Shown piece after piece: positions 1-12,339 of a stretch of 45,078 bases of DNA. The stretch comes from an uncultured Clostridia bacterium (lineage in GTDB: Bacteria; Bacillota; Clostridia; TANB77; CAG-465). The number at the start of each line of letters is the position of its first letter. Positions within the stretch are counted from its first letter, which is position 1. The notes beneath the pieces were generated by a model. That model saw nothing but the letters and a program-made list of their open reading frames with translations. It was not told the DNA's origin and did not search any database. Location of the stretch: positions 1 through 45,078 of the forward strand of contig CANRGL010000006.1 in the NCBI GenBank assembly GCA_947630145.1. The letters run 5' to 3'. The position numbers were made by a program, and so were the translations under genes.

Positions 1-4
1 TTAA

Positions 5-76
5 AGTGCAAATGCTATCTAATTGTTGTAGTTTTTAATTTGACATTTATTGTAGCTTTTAATTCGCTAATCTACA
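5..76. repeat. Left copy of 72-bp terminal inverted repeat (probable IS end, extending outward)
   Basis: agtgcaaatgctatctaattgttgtag...cgctaatctaca is the exact reverse complement of 45007-45078. It contains imperfect internal direct repeats TTGTAGTTTTTAATT / TTGTAGCTTTTAATT and has a TGTAGATT...-type end. Confidence 0.9.
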
Positions 77-316
77 TATAAATTACAATTATTACTCTAG
101 ATTTTTTCAATCTATTAAAAGTTAATTTTCGTTAATATAAAGGCATAATAATTTTATTCTGATGTATATATCACTCTAAAAATTTTGACTGTCGATATGT
201 ACCTACATTACAAATTTTTAGTTATTAATTAATGATATATTAATTTAAATATATAAAAAGAAGCAATATATATTTTATACTACTTCTTAAAGAATAAATT
301 TAGGCTAATAAAAAAT

Positions 317-1462
317 TTATTCTATTTCATATCCACCTGAAACTTTTTTTAATGTGACGTCTGATTTTAGGCAAACTATAGGACGTGTACCTGGAATATC
401 CCTAGACGTTCCAGATTTATTGAGACCCATATAGCTAATCTCCTTAATACCACCAGGACTAACAACCATTATTTTATTATTTTCATAGGAAGAAGGTGAA
501 GCTAGATACATAAAATAAGCAGTTCCAGTATATCGTATTATATATAAAAGATACAATTCATCATCTGATAAATTGCTTACAAAATAGTCATAATTTTCAT
601 TTCCTTTTTTTATTTTATAACCATTTTCATCCATTTCATTACATGCTAATTGTTGACTTTGTTCTTCATGTACCTTGTTATATGATGCTACAAACATTTC
701 TATTGTTGGTCCTCCTATTGCATATTTTGCTTTACTTCCTGCATATTTTTCCCATACATTCGTATCCAACATATATGCTACTGCCTTTATGTTATCGTTC
801 GTACTTTTAGGATACTTATCTATCCAACTTATCCATTTTCTTGCTTCTGATTTGTTTATTATATCTTGTGATCCTTCATAATTTTGTATTACATCACTAA
901 ATGTTATTTTTTCATAAACATAAGCTTCTGTTATTAAATATATATTTTCTCCATCTGAATGAAATATTCTCCATTTATACCCCAATTTATCAATTTCGGT
1001 ATTATCTGTTGTATAGTTTAATACATACTCTCCATAATATGATTTTGGATCTTCTTCTATTAATTGTGCTGTTGATTTTTTAGTTGTCCCTATTCCTAGT
1101 TCCTCTAACCATTTTTTTTCATTTTCTGTTACATTATCTTCTAAATACATCAATTCATCGTCTACTATTTTTAGTTTATCTTTATATTCATCTGTTATAC
1201 TTGGAATATATTCTTTCATACCATCAGATGTTGCATTAAACTTTTCATTTCTATTTTCTTTTTTTGTTACATAATCCTTTGATACACTTAGTGCTAGTTC
1301 ATCTTGAAAACTTCTTACATCTTCCATAAATCTTGCCTTTCTTGCACTTTCTACTGGATTATTTTTACTTAATGTTAGTATTACTACTGCAGCAAGTATT
1401 ATTATAACGATTATAGTTACTATTAATACTATTAGGGATATACCTCTTTTGTTATTTTTCAT
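317..1462 (-). CDS. Type IV prepilin-like protein with large C-terminal domain
   Basis: N-terminus MKNNKRGISLIVLIVTIIVIIILAAVVIL resembles a class III/IV prepilin signal (K-R-G then a hydrophobic stretch). The C-terminal part (YKWRIFHSDGENIYLITEAYV...TRPIVCLKSDVTL) resembles DUF6273-like domains. Confidence 0.65.
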   Translation of the reverse strand: MKNNKRGISLIVLIVTIIVIIILAAVVILTLSKNNPVESARKARFMEDVRSFQDELALSVSKDYVTKKENRNEKFNATSDGMKEYIPSITDEYKDKLKIVDDELMYLEDNVTENEKKWLEELGIGTTKKSTAQLIEEDPKSYYGEYVLNYTTDNTEIDKLGYKWRIFHSDGENIYLITEAYVYEKITFSDVIQNYEGSQDIINKSEARKWISWIDKYPKSTNDNIKAVAYMLDTNVWEKYAGSKAKYAIGGPTIEMFVASYNKVHEEQSQQLACNEMDENGYKIKKGNENYDYFVSNLSDDELYLLYIIRYTGTAYFMYLASPSSYENNKIMVVSPGGIKEISYMGLNKSGTSRDIPGTRPIVCLKSDVTLKKVSGGYEIE

Positions 1463-1644
1463 ATTCTCTCCTCCATTTTTTTATCCCTTATAGCATACAC
1501 TAAAAAAAAAAAAACGCAAGTTTTCATAACAATTTTATTGTTAAATTTTTGTTACAATTTAATGTTAGTTTTGTTACTATAGTTATATTATGAAAGAAAG
1601 GAAATAATTAGAATAAAAATCTATACTAACTATTTCCTTATATA

Positions 1645-2991
<1,347 letters not shown>

Positions 2992-3030
2992 CTATAGACT
3001 AGCTATAGCAAATAACAAATAAAATATAGA

Positions 3031-3933
3031 TTATTTTAGCAAACTTCGTAATTCTCTATTTTTCATTCTTTTTTCATATTTTTCTTCAAATAATTTTCTT
3101 CTTTGTTGATATTCTTCTTCTTGAGCTCTTTTTGCTTCTTGTGCAAAAATTTTATTTTTTTGTCTATCATACTCTTCTATTCTTTCTTTCATTTCAAAGT
3201 CAGCAACTGAGTATTTTTCATCATTGATATAGTAATCATAATATGCTTGATATAACTCATCAAGATATTCTTTATTTTCTTCAATCTCCAAATTATAACC
3301 TTCTAAAATAAACTCTGCTTCTTCATTAACATTAAATCTTTCTAAAACACGATCACAAAGTCCTAAAAAAGTAGTTCTATAATAACTATATGTTGAAGCA
3401 CTAGTTCCACCAGGTAATTCTTTATAATACTTAGATGTTATATTCATAGAAAGTTTATAGAAAATATTTACAAAAGCTTTTGATGACATCTTATCATTAA
3501 GTAATCTTGTACTTAAATCATCAAGTAAATCCTTGACATCATCAACTATATTTTCTTTTATTCCTCTTTCCATTTTTTCTATATCAATTTCTTTTTCTTT
3601 ATCTTTATTTTTTTGTTTTTTTACAAATTCTTTTTCTAGTTTTTCATATTCTTTTTTATCTATTTTAACAAAGCCTTTATTTGAACATATTTTACATGTA
3701 GTGTTTTTGAATTGTTCTGATATTTCATCTATTTGCCTTACTTGTACTTTTACTTTAGTGACATTACCACATTTTGGATTACTACATTTAAAGTATAATT
3801 CTACTTCTTCAGCTAATTTCTTTTCTTCTTCTTCTTTTTCTATTTTTTCCTTTTCCCACTCATTTTGCCAGTATTCAGTAGAGCCAGTATCTTCTAAAGG
3901 ATTATATTCTTCTTCTAGTTCATCATAATCCAT
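3031..3933 (-). CDS. Hypothetical protein with CxxxxC...CxxC zinc-ribbon-like segment and charged coiled-coil-like regions
   Basis: CSNPKCGNVTKVKVQVRQ...TTCKICSNKG; located between eno and gpmI on the same strand. Confidence 0.6.
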   Translation of the reverse strand: MDYDELEEEYNPLEDTGSTEYWQNEWEKEKIEKEEEEKKLAEEVELYFKCSNPKCGNVTKVKVQVRQIDEISEQFKNTTCKICSNKGFVKIDKKEYEKLEKEFVKKQKNKDKEKEIDIEKMERGIKENIVDDVKDLLDDLSTRLLNDKMSSKAFVNIFYKLSMNITSKYYKELPGGTSASTYSYYRTTFLGLCDRVLERFNVNEEAEFILEGYNLEIEENKEYLDELYQAYYDYYINDEKYSVADFEMKERIEEYDRQKNKIFAQEAKRAQEEEYQQRRKLFEEKYEKRMKNRELRSLLK

Positions 3934-3951
3934 TTGATATCCTCCTTTTTA

Positions 3952-5490
3952 CTATACTTCAACTAAACTTTCGCCTGTCATCTCAGTAGGTTTTTCTTCT
4001 GACATAAGTTCAAGTAATGTTGGTGCTAAATCACATAATTTGCCATTTTTTATTGATTTTACTCTATCAGATACAACAATTAATGGCACATCAAAAGTAG
4101 AATGTGAAGTTATTGGTTCACCTGTTTTTAGATCTAACATATATTCGCAGTTGCCATGATCAGCTGTAATTAAAGCTTCTCCACCTACTTTTTCAAGCTT
4201 TGAAATAACTTTTCCTACACACTCATCTAACACTTCTACTGCTTCGATTGCTTTTTCTATTATACCTGTATGACCTACCATATCTCCATTTGCATAATTC
4301 ATAATTATAACATCATACTTTTTTGAATCAATAGCTTCAATTACTTTATCAGTTATTTCATATGCAGACATTTCTGGTTTTAAGTCGTATGTTGCTACTT
4401 TAGGAGAAGGAACTAAAATTCTATCTTCCCCTTCATATTGTTTTTCCTCTCCACCATTAAAGAAAAAAGTAACATGTGCATATTTTTCAGTTTCTGCCAC
4501 TCTTAATTGAGTATAATTTTTATCTGATAAATATTCTCCTAAAGTATTCTTCAAAACTTGTGGCATGTACGCAATATTTACATTATTTAGTGTAGCATCA
4601 TATTCTGTCATTGTAACAAAGTATAAATTAGGCATTTTTATAGTTTCAAATTCATTAAAATCAGGTTCAGTCATAGCACGTACTAATTGTCTTGCTCTAT
4701 CCGGTCTAAAATTAAAAAATATGACTGAATCTTTATCTTTAATTGTACCTATAACAACATTTTCTTCATCAGTTATAACTATTGGTTTTACAAATTCGTC
4801 AAATTCTTGTGCTTCATATGAATTTTCAACCGCTTTTTGAGCAGTTTTAAATTTATTTCCACACCCATTTACCATAGCATCATATGCAAATTTTTCTCTG
4901 TCCCATCTTTTATCTCTATCCATTGCATAATATCTACCTTCAAGAGTAGCTATTTTGCCAACTCCAATTTCTTTTATTTTTTCTTCTAGTTCTTTAATAT
5001 AATCGACAGCAGATGTAGGAGGTGTATCCCTTCCATCTAAAAAAGCATGAATATACACATTTTCAACTCCTTGCTCTTTTGCAAGACGTAAAAGAGCATA
5101 TAAATGTGAATTATGTGAATGAACTCCTCCATCTGATAAAAGTCCCATTAAATGCAAAGAACTATTATTTTCTTTTACATTCTTTATTGCTTGTAAAAAT
5201 TTTTCATTTTTATAAAACTTACCATCATTTATATCTTTAGTTATTCTAGTTAATTCTTGATATACAATTCTTCCTGCTCCTATATTTGTATGCCCTACTT
5301 CAGAATTTCCCATTTGCCCTTCTGGCAAGCCTACTGCAAGTCCACTAGTTGATATATATGTATTAGGATATTTTTCAATTAGTTTATCTATATTTGGAGT
5401 ATTTGCCTGTTTAAAAGCATTCCCTTGAATTTCATCATTAAGGCCTACTCCATCTAATATCATTAATATGTATTGCCTATTACCGTGCAT
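3952..5490 (-). CDS. gpmI: 2,3-bisphosphoglycerate-independent phosphoglycerate mutase
   Basis: 512 aa; MILDGVGLND, LPEGQMGNSEVGHTNIGAGRIVYQ, LDGRDTPP, ITADHGNCEYM motifs. Confidence 0.97.
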   Translation of the reverse strand: MHGNRQYILMILDGVGLNDEIQGNAFKQANTPNIDKLIEKYPNTYISTSGLAVGLPEGQMGNSEVGHTNIGAGRIVYQELTRITKDINDGKFYKNEKFLQAIKNVKENNSSLHLMGLLSDGGVHSHNSHLYALLRLAKEQGVENVYIHAFLDGRDTPPTSAVDYIKELEEKIKEIGVGKIATLEGRYYAMDRDKRWDREKFAYDAMVNGCGNKFKTAQKAVENSYEAQEFDEFVKPIVITDEENVVIGTIKDKDSVIFFNFRPDRARQLVRAMTEPDFNEFETIKMPNLYFVTMTEYDATLNNVNIAYMPQVLKNTLGEYLSDKNYTQLRVAETEKYAHVTFFFNGGEEKQYEGEDRILVPSPKVATYDLKPEMSAYEITDKVIEAIDSKKYDVIIMNYANGDMVGHTGIIEKAIEAVEVLDECVGKVISKLEKVGGEALITADHGNCEYMLDLKTGEPITSHSTFDVPLIVVSDRVKSIKNGKLCDLAPTLLELMSEEKPTEMTGESLVEV

Positions 5491-5535
5491 ATTTCCATCT
5501 CCTTAATTTTAGTATTTGTAATTATACCACTTTTA

Positions 5536-6282
5536 TTAATAATTTACAATAGCAACAAAATCATTTTTTAAACTTGCTCCTCCTACTAATGCACCATCTA
5601 TATCTTCCATATCAAGAATTTCTTTTGCATTAGTTGGCTTTACACTTCCTCCATAAAGTATCCTTATACTTTGTGCTATTTTACTTCCATATTTTTCTTC
5701 TATTTTACTACGTATAAAACTACACATTTTATTTGCATCTTCAGCACTTGCTGTTTTTCCAGTTCCTATTGCCCATATTGGCTCATATGCTATTAATATA
5801 TTTCTTTCCATATCTTCTTTTGAAATGCCATCTATACTATTTGAAAGCTCGTTTGAAATAACATCATACATTTTATTGCTTTCTCTTTCTTCTAAAGTTT
5901 CTCCTACACATATTATAGGTTTTATATTATTCTCCAATAATTTTTTTGCTTTTTTATTAACTATTTCATCTGTTTCATTAAATATTGTTCTTCTTTCACT
6001 ATGACCTATTATACAATAATCTACAAAAGATGATACAAGCATAGGTGCAGAAGTTTCTCCTGTATATGCTCCTTTATCTTCCCAAGATACATTTTGAGCT
6101 CCTAATTTTATATTTGTTCCTTCTAGAATATTAGATATATTATACAAAGAAACAAAATTTGGACATATTACTACATCTACAAAATCAACATTTATTTTAT
6201 CTTTTATACTACTAACAAAATCTTCAGCTTCTGTTATTGTATAATTCATTTTCCAATTTCCAATAATAATTTTTTTTCTCAT
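5536..6282 (-). CDS. tpiA: Triosephosphate isomerase
   Basis: 248 aa; GNWKMN, GHSERR, AYEPIWAIGTGKTA, YGGSVKPTNA motifs. Confidence 0.98.
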   Translation of the reverse strand: MRKKIIIGNWKMNYTITEAEDFVSSIKDKINVDFVDVVICPNFVSLYNISNILEGTNIKLGAQNVSWEDKGAYTGETSAPMLVSSFVDYCIIGHSERRTIFNETDEIVNKKAKKLLENNIKPIICVGETLEERESNKMYDVISNELSNSIDGISKEDMERNILIAYEPIWAIGTGKTASAEDANKMCSFIRSKIEEKYGSKIAQSIRILYGGSVKPTNAKEILDMEDIDGALVGGASLKNDFVAIVNY

Positions 6283-6394
6283 AAAACCAACTCCTATTTA
6301 TATTATATTTTAACACTAAAAAATATTAAATTCAACTTTAATATAAAAAATAATGTATATAATTAATGTTTACTTAATTACTAAATATAATAAA

Positions 6395-6428
6395 ATCGGG
6401 ATTAAAAAAAACTAAATCCCAATTTTTT
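6395..6428. terminator. Putative intrinsic terminator hairpin
   Basis: GGGATT...AATCCC stem followed by aattttttta. Confidence 0.5.
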
Positions 6429-6525
6429 TATAAATTTATTATATTTTTTATTTTAAGATAAAATGAATTTTTTTATTAAATAATTATTAATATATTTTGT
6501 TTTTAACTAAATAATATCATAAAAT

Positions 6526-6849
6526 CTAATCTTTTAAAATTTCTTCTTTCTTTAGCCCTGTTATCTTTGCTACTCTTTCTATATCTATTCCATCTTCTAC
6601 CATTTTTTTTGCTACTTCTTTTATTCCTATAATTTTACCTTGTATTTTTCCTTCCTTTTTTCCTTCTATTTTTCCTTCTATCTTTCCTTCTTTTCTTCCT
6701 TCTAATTTTCCTTTTTGTGTTGCATATTCTATTGCTGAATTTCTATCTATTTCCCATTTTTCTAGTAACTCTTTTATCCTTATTTTTTCTTCTTTGCCTG
6801 TTAAATATTCTTCTTCATATGCTTTTCTTACTTTTTCATTCACTCTCAT
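6526..6849 (-). pseudogene. 3' fragment of Rpn/PD-(D/E)XK nuclease family gene (partial duplicate of 6899..7831)
   Basis: 107 aa nearly identical to the C-terminus of the adjacent 310-aa ORF. Homology continues upstream of the ATG (gataaagaaaggata-ta-gatgaagtaatg), with a 2-nt insertion breaking the frame. Confidence 0.8.
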
Positions 6850-6898
6850 TACTTCATCTATATCCTTTCTTTATCAATAATAAAATAAAAATATACTT

Positions 6899-7831
6899 TT
6901 ATTTTATTATTTCCTCTTTCTTTAGCCCTGTTATCTTTGCTACTCTTTCTATATCTATTCCATCTTCTACCATTTTTTTTGCTACTTCTTTTATTCCTAT
7001 AATTTTACCTTGTATTTTTCCTTCTATCTTTCCTTCTATCTTTCCTTCTTTTCTTCCTTCTATTTTTCCTTCTATCTTTCCTTCTTTTCTTCCTTCTTTT
7101 CTTCCTTCTAATTTTCCTTTTTGTGTTGCATATTCTATTGCTGAATTTCTATCTATTTCCCATTTTTCTAGCAACTCTTTTATCCTTACTTTTTCTTCTT
7201 TGCCTGTTAAATATTCTTCTTCTTCATATGCTCTTCTTACTTTTTCATTTATTCTCATTACTTCATCTATCCTTTCTTTTTCTCTACCATCTATATATAG
7301 CAACCATTGTTCTTCTTTATTTCTTATATCTTTTTTCTTTTTTTCTCTATATTTTGGTAATTCTATATAATGATGTTTTATTACATTATTTATTTCAAGC
7401 CCCTTATTATCTTTTAATACTGTTACTGTTTCATTATGATATTTTTCTCCTTCTATATATTTAAAATCTAATATATTTATCATTATTATTTCTGGTATTT
7501 CATTATACGTACTCTTTGTATCTATACTTCTTGACATTAATTTTCCTGCATAAAATGAACTTCTTTTTTCCATGTTACCTTCATTTCTTAATTGCAGCTC
7601 TATATTTATTATCTTTTTATTTCCTACTTTTACTTTTACATCCAATCTTCCACTTTTGTTTTTCTTTGTTAACTTTTCTAATTCTACCTCCTTTTCCACA
7701 CTTATTTTTTCCGTTATCTTTTCTCCTAAAATTCCCTCTAAAAAATCTTTTATTATATCTATATTTTTATTTGTTCCAAATATATTTTTGAATACAAAAT
7801 CATTTTTTACGCCACTTATTATATCTATCAC
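6899..7831 (-). CDS. Rpn family recombination-promoting nuclease / putative PD-(D/E)XK transposase
   Basis: Family-typical N-terminus NDFVFKNIFGTNKNIDIIKDFLEGIL, RLDVKVKVGNKKIINIELQL nuclease core, and a C-terminal KEGRKEGKIEGK repeat tract. Confidence 0.85.
   Translation of the reverse strand: MIDIISGVKNDFVFKNIFGTNKNIDIIKDFLEGILGEKITEKISVEKEVELEKLTKKNKSGRLDVKVKVGNKKIINIELQLRNEGNMEKRSSFYAGKLMSRSIDTKSTYNEIPEIIMINILDFKYIEGEKYHNETVTVLKDNKGLEINNVIKHHYIELPKYREKKKKDIRNKEEQWLLYIDGREKERIDEVMRINEKVRRAYEEEEYLTGKEEKVRIKELLEKWEIDRNSAIEYATQKGKLEGRKEGRKEGKIEGKIEGRKEGKIEGKIEGKIQGKIIGIKEVAKKMVEDGIDIERVAKITGLKKEEIIK
7019..7112 (-). repeat. 12-bp-unit low-complexity tandem repeats encoding (E/K-G-K/R)n
   Basis: Repeated cttctatctttc / cttcttttcttc units encoding EGRKEGRKEGKIEGKIEGRKEGKIEGKIEGK; fewer units in the 6526..6849 copy. 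Confidence 0.85.
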
Positions 7832-8175
7832 TCCCTTTTATTATACTTTATATATTGCTATTTGTCAACAAAAACAACTTAATATGTTTGTTTTTTTACT
7901 ACTAGAAAATTTAAGAACAAGAATAAAATTTAATTTGAAATAAAAAATCAAAATTATATTCACAAAAAAGTAGACTAAAACAGTTAAGAAAAAACAGATT
8001 AAAAAAATTAAGAAAACTAAAATAAATATATCACATATATTTTTAAAACACAATATTTTTTATTAATATTACAAAACCTTACATTTTTCTACATAAATGT
8101 TAATTATTATAATAAAATGTAGATATCTTACATAAATAAATTGCAAAAGTACATTTTATATTGGCATTAACATAC

Positions 8176-8214
8176 AAAAAACAACCCAATATTTTTTATG
8201 TGAGTTGTTTTTTA
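8176..8214. terminator. Putative bidirectional intrinsic terminator
   Basis: aaaaacaacccaatattttttatgtgagttgttttttatt stem-loop with T tail. Confidence 0.5.
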
Positions 8215-8284
8215 TTTATTAATATTTGCTTTTTTTTATAAATATAAAAAGTAAAAAATTAATTATTAGCATATAATTTATCTT

Positions 8285-8620
8285 TTACTTAGCAATCTAT
8301 ATACACAATACAAAGTTTCTGATAAATTTATATATTCTGGTGTAAATGTATTAATTATTGTTTTTTATATATCCAATATAGCTCTATATTTAGTAAATAT
8401 AAAATCATCAGAAGTAAATCTTAATCCTGTAATATATATCAGTAAATAGTTTAAAATCTACTTTCATACATTGCTTTTATTTTTTCATGAAGCTAATGCA
8501 ATAGTTTCAGATTGCCCTTTGACAAGTTGATGAATTACTTAATTCGAATAAAGTTACTATTATATTTGCAATTCTTTCTTTATCATAATTAAATTTTAAT
8601 ATTTCCTGATCAAGTTAAAA
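8285..8620 (-). pseudogene. Decayed protein-coding remnant
   Basis: Broken minus-strand reading-frame segments: KFNYDKERIANIIVTLFELSNSSTCQRAI* and KTIINTFTPEYINLSETLYCVYRLLSKR*, separated by frameshifts and stops. Confidence 0.45.
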
Positions 8621-8645
8621 ATTTTCATAATTTAATCAATTTTTT

Positions 8646-9152
8646 CTAATTTTTTATTATATTATCTTTAATATCTTCATCATTTACCCAACTTGGTTCA
8701 ATCTTAGAATTAGAAAATTTAAACTTTAACTTTCCTTTATCATCAATACTCCAATTACCATTCCAAAAGTTAGGATAATTTATATTAAATGAAGAAAAAT
8801 CTCTATTATTTAATTTATTATTAACATCATCAACAAGATTCTTAAATGAATTTTCATCTTTTGTAGAATTATTAATAATATATATAACTACTGCATTTTG
8901 AATATCATTATAACTATCTAAAAATTTATTTTTACTATCATTGTTATTATATAATTCTGATATTTGTTTATAATGTTTATTCGCATTTAATTTACTTATA
9001 TCAGTTGCATCATTTATATCTATTTTTTTATTTAAAGATAATGCAATAATAACAACACAAATAAGTATAACAAATACAGATATAAATAATAAAAATCTTT
9101 TTCTATTTAACGTATATGTTTTGTTTTTATTTTCACTTTTTTTATTTGCCAT
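8646..9152 (-). CDS. Small membrane-anchored hypothetical protein
   Basis: MANKKSENKNKTYTLNRKRFLLFISVFVILICVVIIAL single TM plus Asn/Lys-rich exterior. RBS aagga suggests ATG 9152; the ORF can extend to 9161. Confidence 0.6.
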   Translation of the reverse strand: MANKKSENKNKTYTLNRKRFLLFISVFVILICVVIIALSLNKKIDINDATDISKLNANKHYKQISELYNNNDSKNKFLDSYNDIQNAVVIYIINNSTKDENSFKNLVDDVNNKLNNRDFSSFNINYPNFWNGNWSIDDKGKLKFKFSNSKIEPSWVNDEDIKDNIIKN

Positions 9153-9164
9153 TAACATCAATCC

Positions 9165-10346
9165 TTATTTATTATCCAAAGCTTCTATGCCTGGTAATTT
9201 TTTACCTTCCATAAGTTCAAGCGAAGCTCCTCCACCAGTTGATACATGAGTCATATTTTCTTCAAGTCCAAACTTTTCAACAGCAGCGACACTATCTCCT
9301 CCACCAATAATAGTTATTGCATTTGATTTTGCCATTGCCTCTGCAATTTTTTTAGTACCATTTGCGAACTCTTCTACTTCAAACATACCCACTGGACCGT
9401 TCCAAACTACAGTAGCAGCATTTTGTATTTTATCTACATACATATCCACTGTTTTAAAACCAATATCAAGTCCCATCATATCATCATTTACATTTTGATC
9501 TTCTGTAAGTATTGCATCATATATTCCAGATGTATCTTTACTTTGTATATGATCGATTGGAAGTAAAAACTCTATATTTTTTTCTTTTGCCTTGTTCATT
9601 ATTTCTTTTGCTACTTCTAATTTATCATCTTCTACTAAAGATTTTCCTATATTATACCCTTGTGCTTTAAGAAAAGTAAATGACATAGCGCCACCAATTA
9701 ACATTGTATCTACTTTGTCTAATAAATTAGTTAAAACAGCAATTTTTGTTGAGACCTTAGATCCACCAATAATTGCTACTAATGGCCTTTTTGGGTCGTT
9801 TATACTATTATCAAAAGCATTTATTTCTTTTTCTATTAAAAATCCACAAACAGATGGTAAATAATGTGTTACACCCTCTGTTGAAGCATGTGCTCTATGT
9901 GCAGTACCAAAAGCATCATTTACAAAAATTTCCGCAAAACTAGCTAGTTTTTTAGAAAATTCAGGATCATTTTTCTCTTCTTCTTCATACATTCTTGTGT
10001 TTTCAAGTAAAACTACGTCTCCATCATTTAAGTTATCTATTATATTTTGTGTTTCATCAGAATATATATCTTTTAAAAGTGGCACATACTTTTCTAAAAA
10101 CTCAGAAAGTTTTTTGGCAACTGGCCTAAGACTTTTATTTTGTCCAGTTTTTCCAATATGTGAACAAAGTATAGTTTTAGCTCCTGCTCCTATTAAATAA
10201 TTAATAGTTTTTAGTGATTCTTTTATTCTTTTATCACTTGTTATAACATTAGGATTATCTTTATCTAATGGAACATTAAAATCACATCTTACTAAAACTT
10301 TTTTCCCACTTACACTAATATCTCTTATTGTTTTTTTATTTAACAT
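9165..10346 (-). CDS. pgk: Phosphoglycerate kinase
   Basis: 393 aa; KVLVRCDFNVPLD, LCSHIGKTG, GGSKVSTKI, GGGDSVAAVEKFG, STGGGASLELMEGKKLPGI motifs. Confidence 0.98.
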   Translation of the reverse strand: MLNKKTIRDISVSGKKVLVRCDFNVPLDKDNPNVITSDKRIKESLKTINYLIGAGAKTILCSHIGKTGQNKSLRPVAKKLSEFLEKYVPLLKDIYSDETQNIIDNLNDGDVVLLENTRMYEEEEKNDPEFSKKLASFAEIFVNDAFGTAHRAHASTEGVTHYLPSVCGFLIEKEINAFDNSINDPKRPLVAIIGGSKVSTKIAVLTNLLDKVDTMLIGGAMSFTFLKAQGYNIGKSLVEDDKLEVAKEIMNKAKEKNIEFLLPIDHIQSKDTSGIYDAILTEDQNVNDDMMGLDIGFKTVDMYVDKIQNAATVVWNGPVGMFEVEEFANGTKKIAEAMAKSNAITIIGGGDSVAAVEKFGLEENMTHVSTGGGASLELMEGKKLPGIEALDNK

Positions 10347-10461
10347 ATTTTCACTCCTTTTACTATTTAAATATATTTTATCATATTTAAATAATCAATA
10401 CAATATTTTACTTTATTTTTTATATTACCTATCATCATAATCGTATAATTTGTTATATTGA

Positions 10462-11085
10462 TTATTTTGCATTTTGTATTATTACATCTCCATCACTAAG
10501 TGTTTTATATTTTATTTTGTTTTTTTCAAGTTCTATTATAACATCATCAATTTTCTTGCTTTCTTCGTGATTAGATTTATAATGAGGTATAAAAACATAA
10601 TCAATTAAATTGAGTCCTTCATATATTATAGTTTTATTATTATATGGATTAATAGTTTCATCTACTAAATCTAAACATTTTAATGTTGGTGATAATACAC
10701 AACTTCCTGCACTATATCCTATATATAAATATCCTTCTTTTTTAGATATTTCTTTTATATATTCATCAAATCCACTTAATTTCATAGCTTGTCTTAATAC
10801 AAAAACATTTCCACCAATAACACAAAATGTATGATAATCTTTTAATAATTTTTTTAAATTTTCTTTCCTATTAAAATATTCTTTAAGAGATACTACTTCT
10901 ACTTTAAAGCCTATTTTTTCAAGTAGTTCTATATCTTCTTTAATTTTTTGCTTTTCTACATCATCTTCTTTTTTTGCATCCTTTGCACTTGTTATTAAGA
11001 TAATACGGTTATCATTTTTTTCTATCCACTTTTTTAAAAAGTATATCTTATTTCCAAATTTATATGATGATAAATATAATTTCAT
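10462..11085 (-). CDS. Peptidase E-like (S51 family) protein
   Basis: GYSAGSCVLSP nucleophile motif and flanking FCVIGGNVFVLRQ. RBS GGAGAAAGC before ATG at 11085 (ORF track extends to 11121). Confidence 0.75.
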   Translation of the reverse strand: MKLYLSSYKFGNKIYFLKKWIEKNDNRIILITSAKDAKKEDDVEKQKIKEDIELLEKIGFKVEVVSLKEYFNRKENLKKLLKDYHTFCVIGGNVFVLRQAMKLSGFDEYIKEISKKEGYLYIGYSAGSCVLSPTLKCLDLVDETINPYNNKTIIYEGLNLIDYVFIPHYKSNHEESKKIDDVIIELEKNKIKYKTLSDGDVIIQNAK

Positions 11086-11181
11086 ATTGCTTTCTCCTAT
11101 ATCTTTTTTACAAATTAACACTAAAACTTGCTAAATTTTAGTAATATATTATATTATAAATATTATTAATTGAAAATTAAT

Positions 11182-11203
11182 GGCTAGCTTAAAAAAGCTA
11201 GCC
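11182..11203. terminator. Hairpin downstream of gap
   Basis: GGCTAGCTT-aaaa-AAGCTAGCC perfect 9-bp stem; weak U-tract. Confidence 0.4.
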
Positions 11204-11210
11204 TAAAATA

Positions 11211-12276
<1,066 letters not shown>

Positions 12277-12339
12277 TAGTTTTTTTTAATGTTTATATAA
12301 TTTTCATCGCAAATTTTGATAAAGAAGCTAAATAGTTTA

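Noticed and set aside
3533-3928. 131-aa plus-strand ORF
   Set aside because: Antisense shadow of the charged zinc-ribbon protein; Ser/Phe-rich low complexity.
6717-7943. Plus-strand ORFs (6717..7370, 7123..7464, 7516..7791, 7572..7943)
   Set aside because: Antisense to the Rpn genes; low-complexity Phe/Leu/Ser-rich translations are typical shadow ORFs of AT-rich Lys/Glu-rich genes.
7865-8053. 62-aa minus-strand ORF
   Set aside because: Very AT-rich and hydrophobic, with no RBS or recognisable family.
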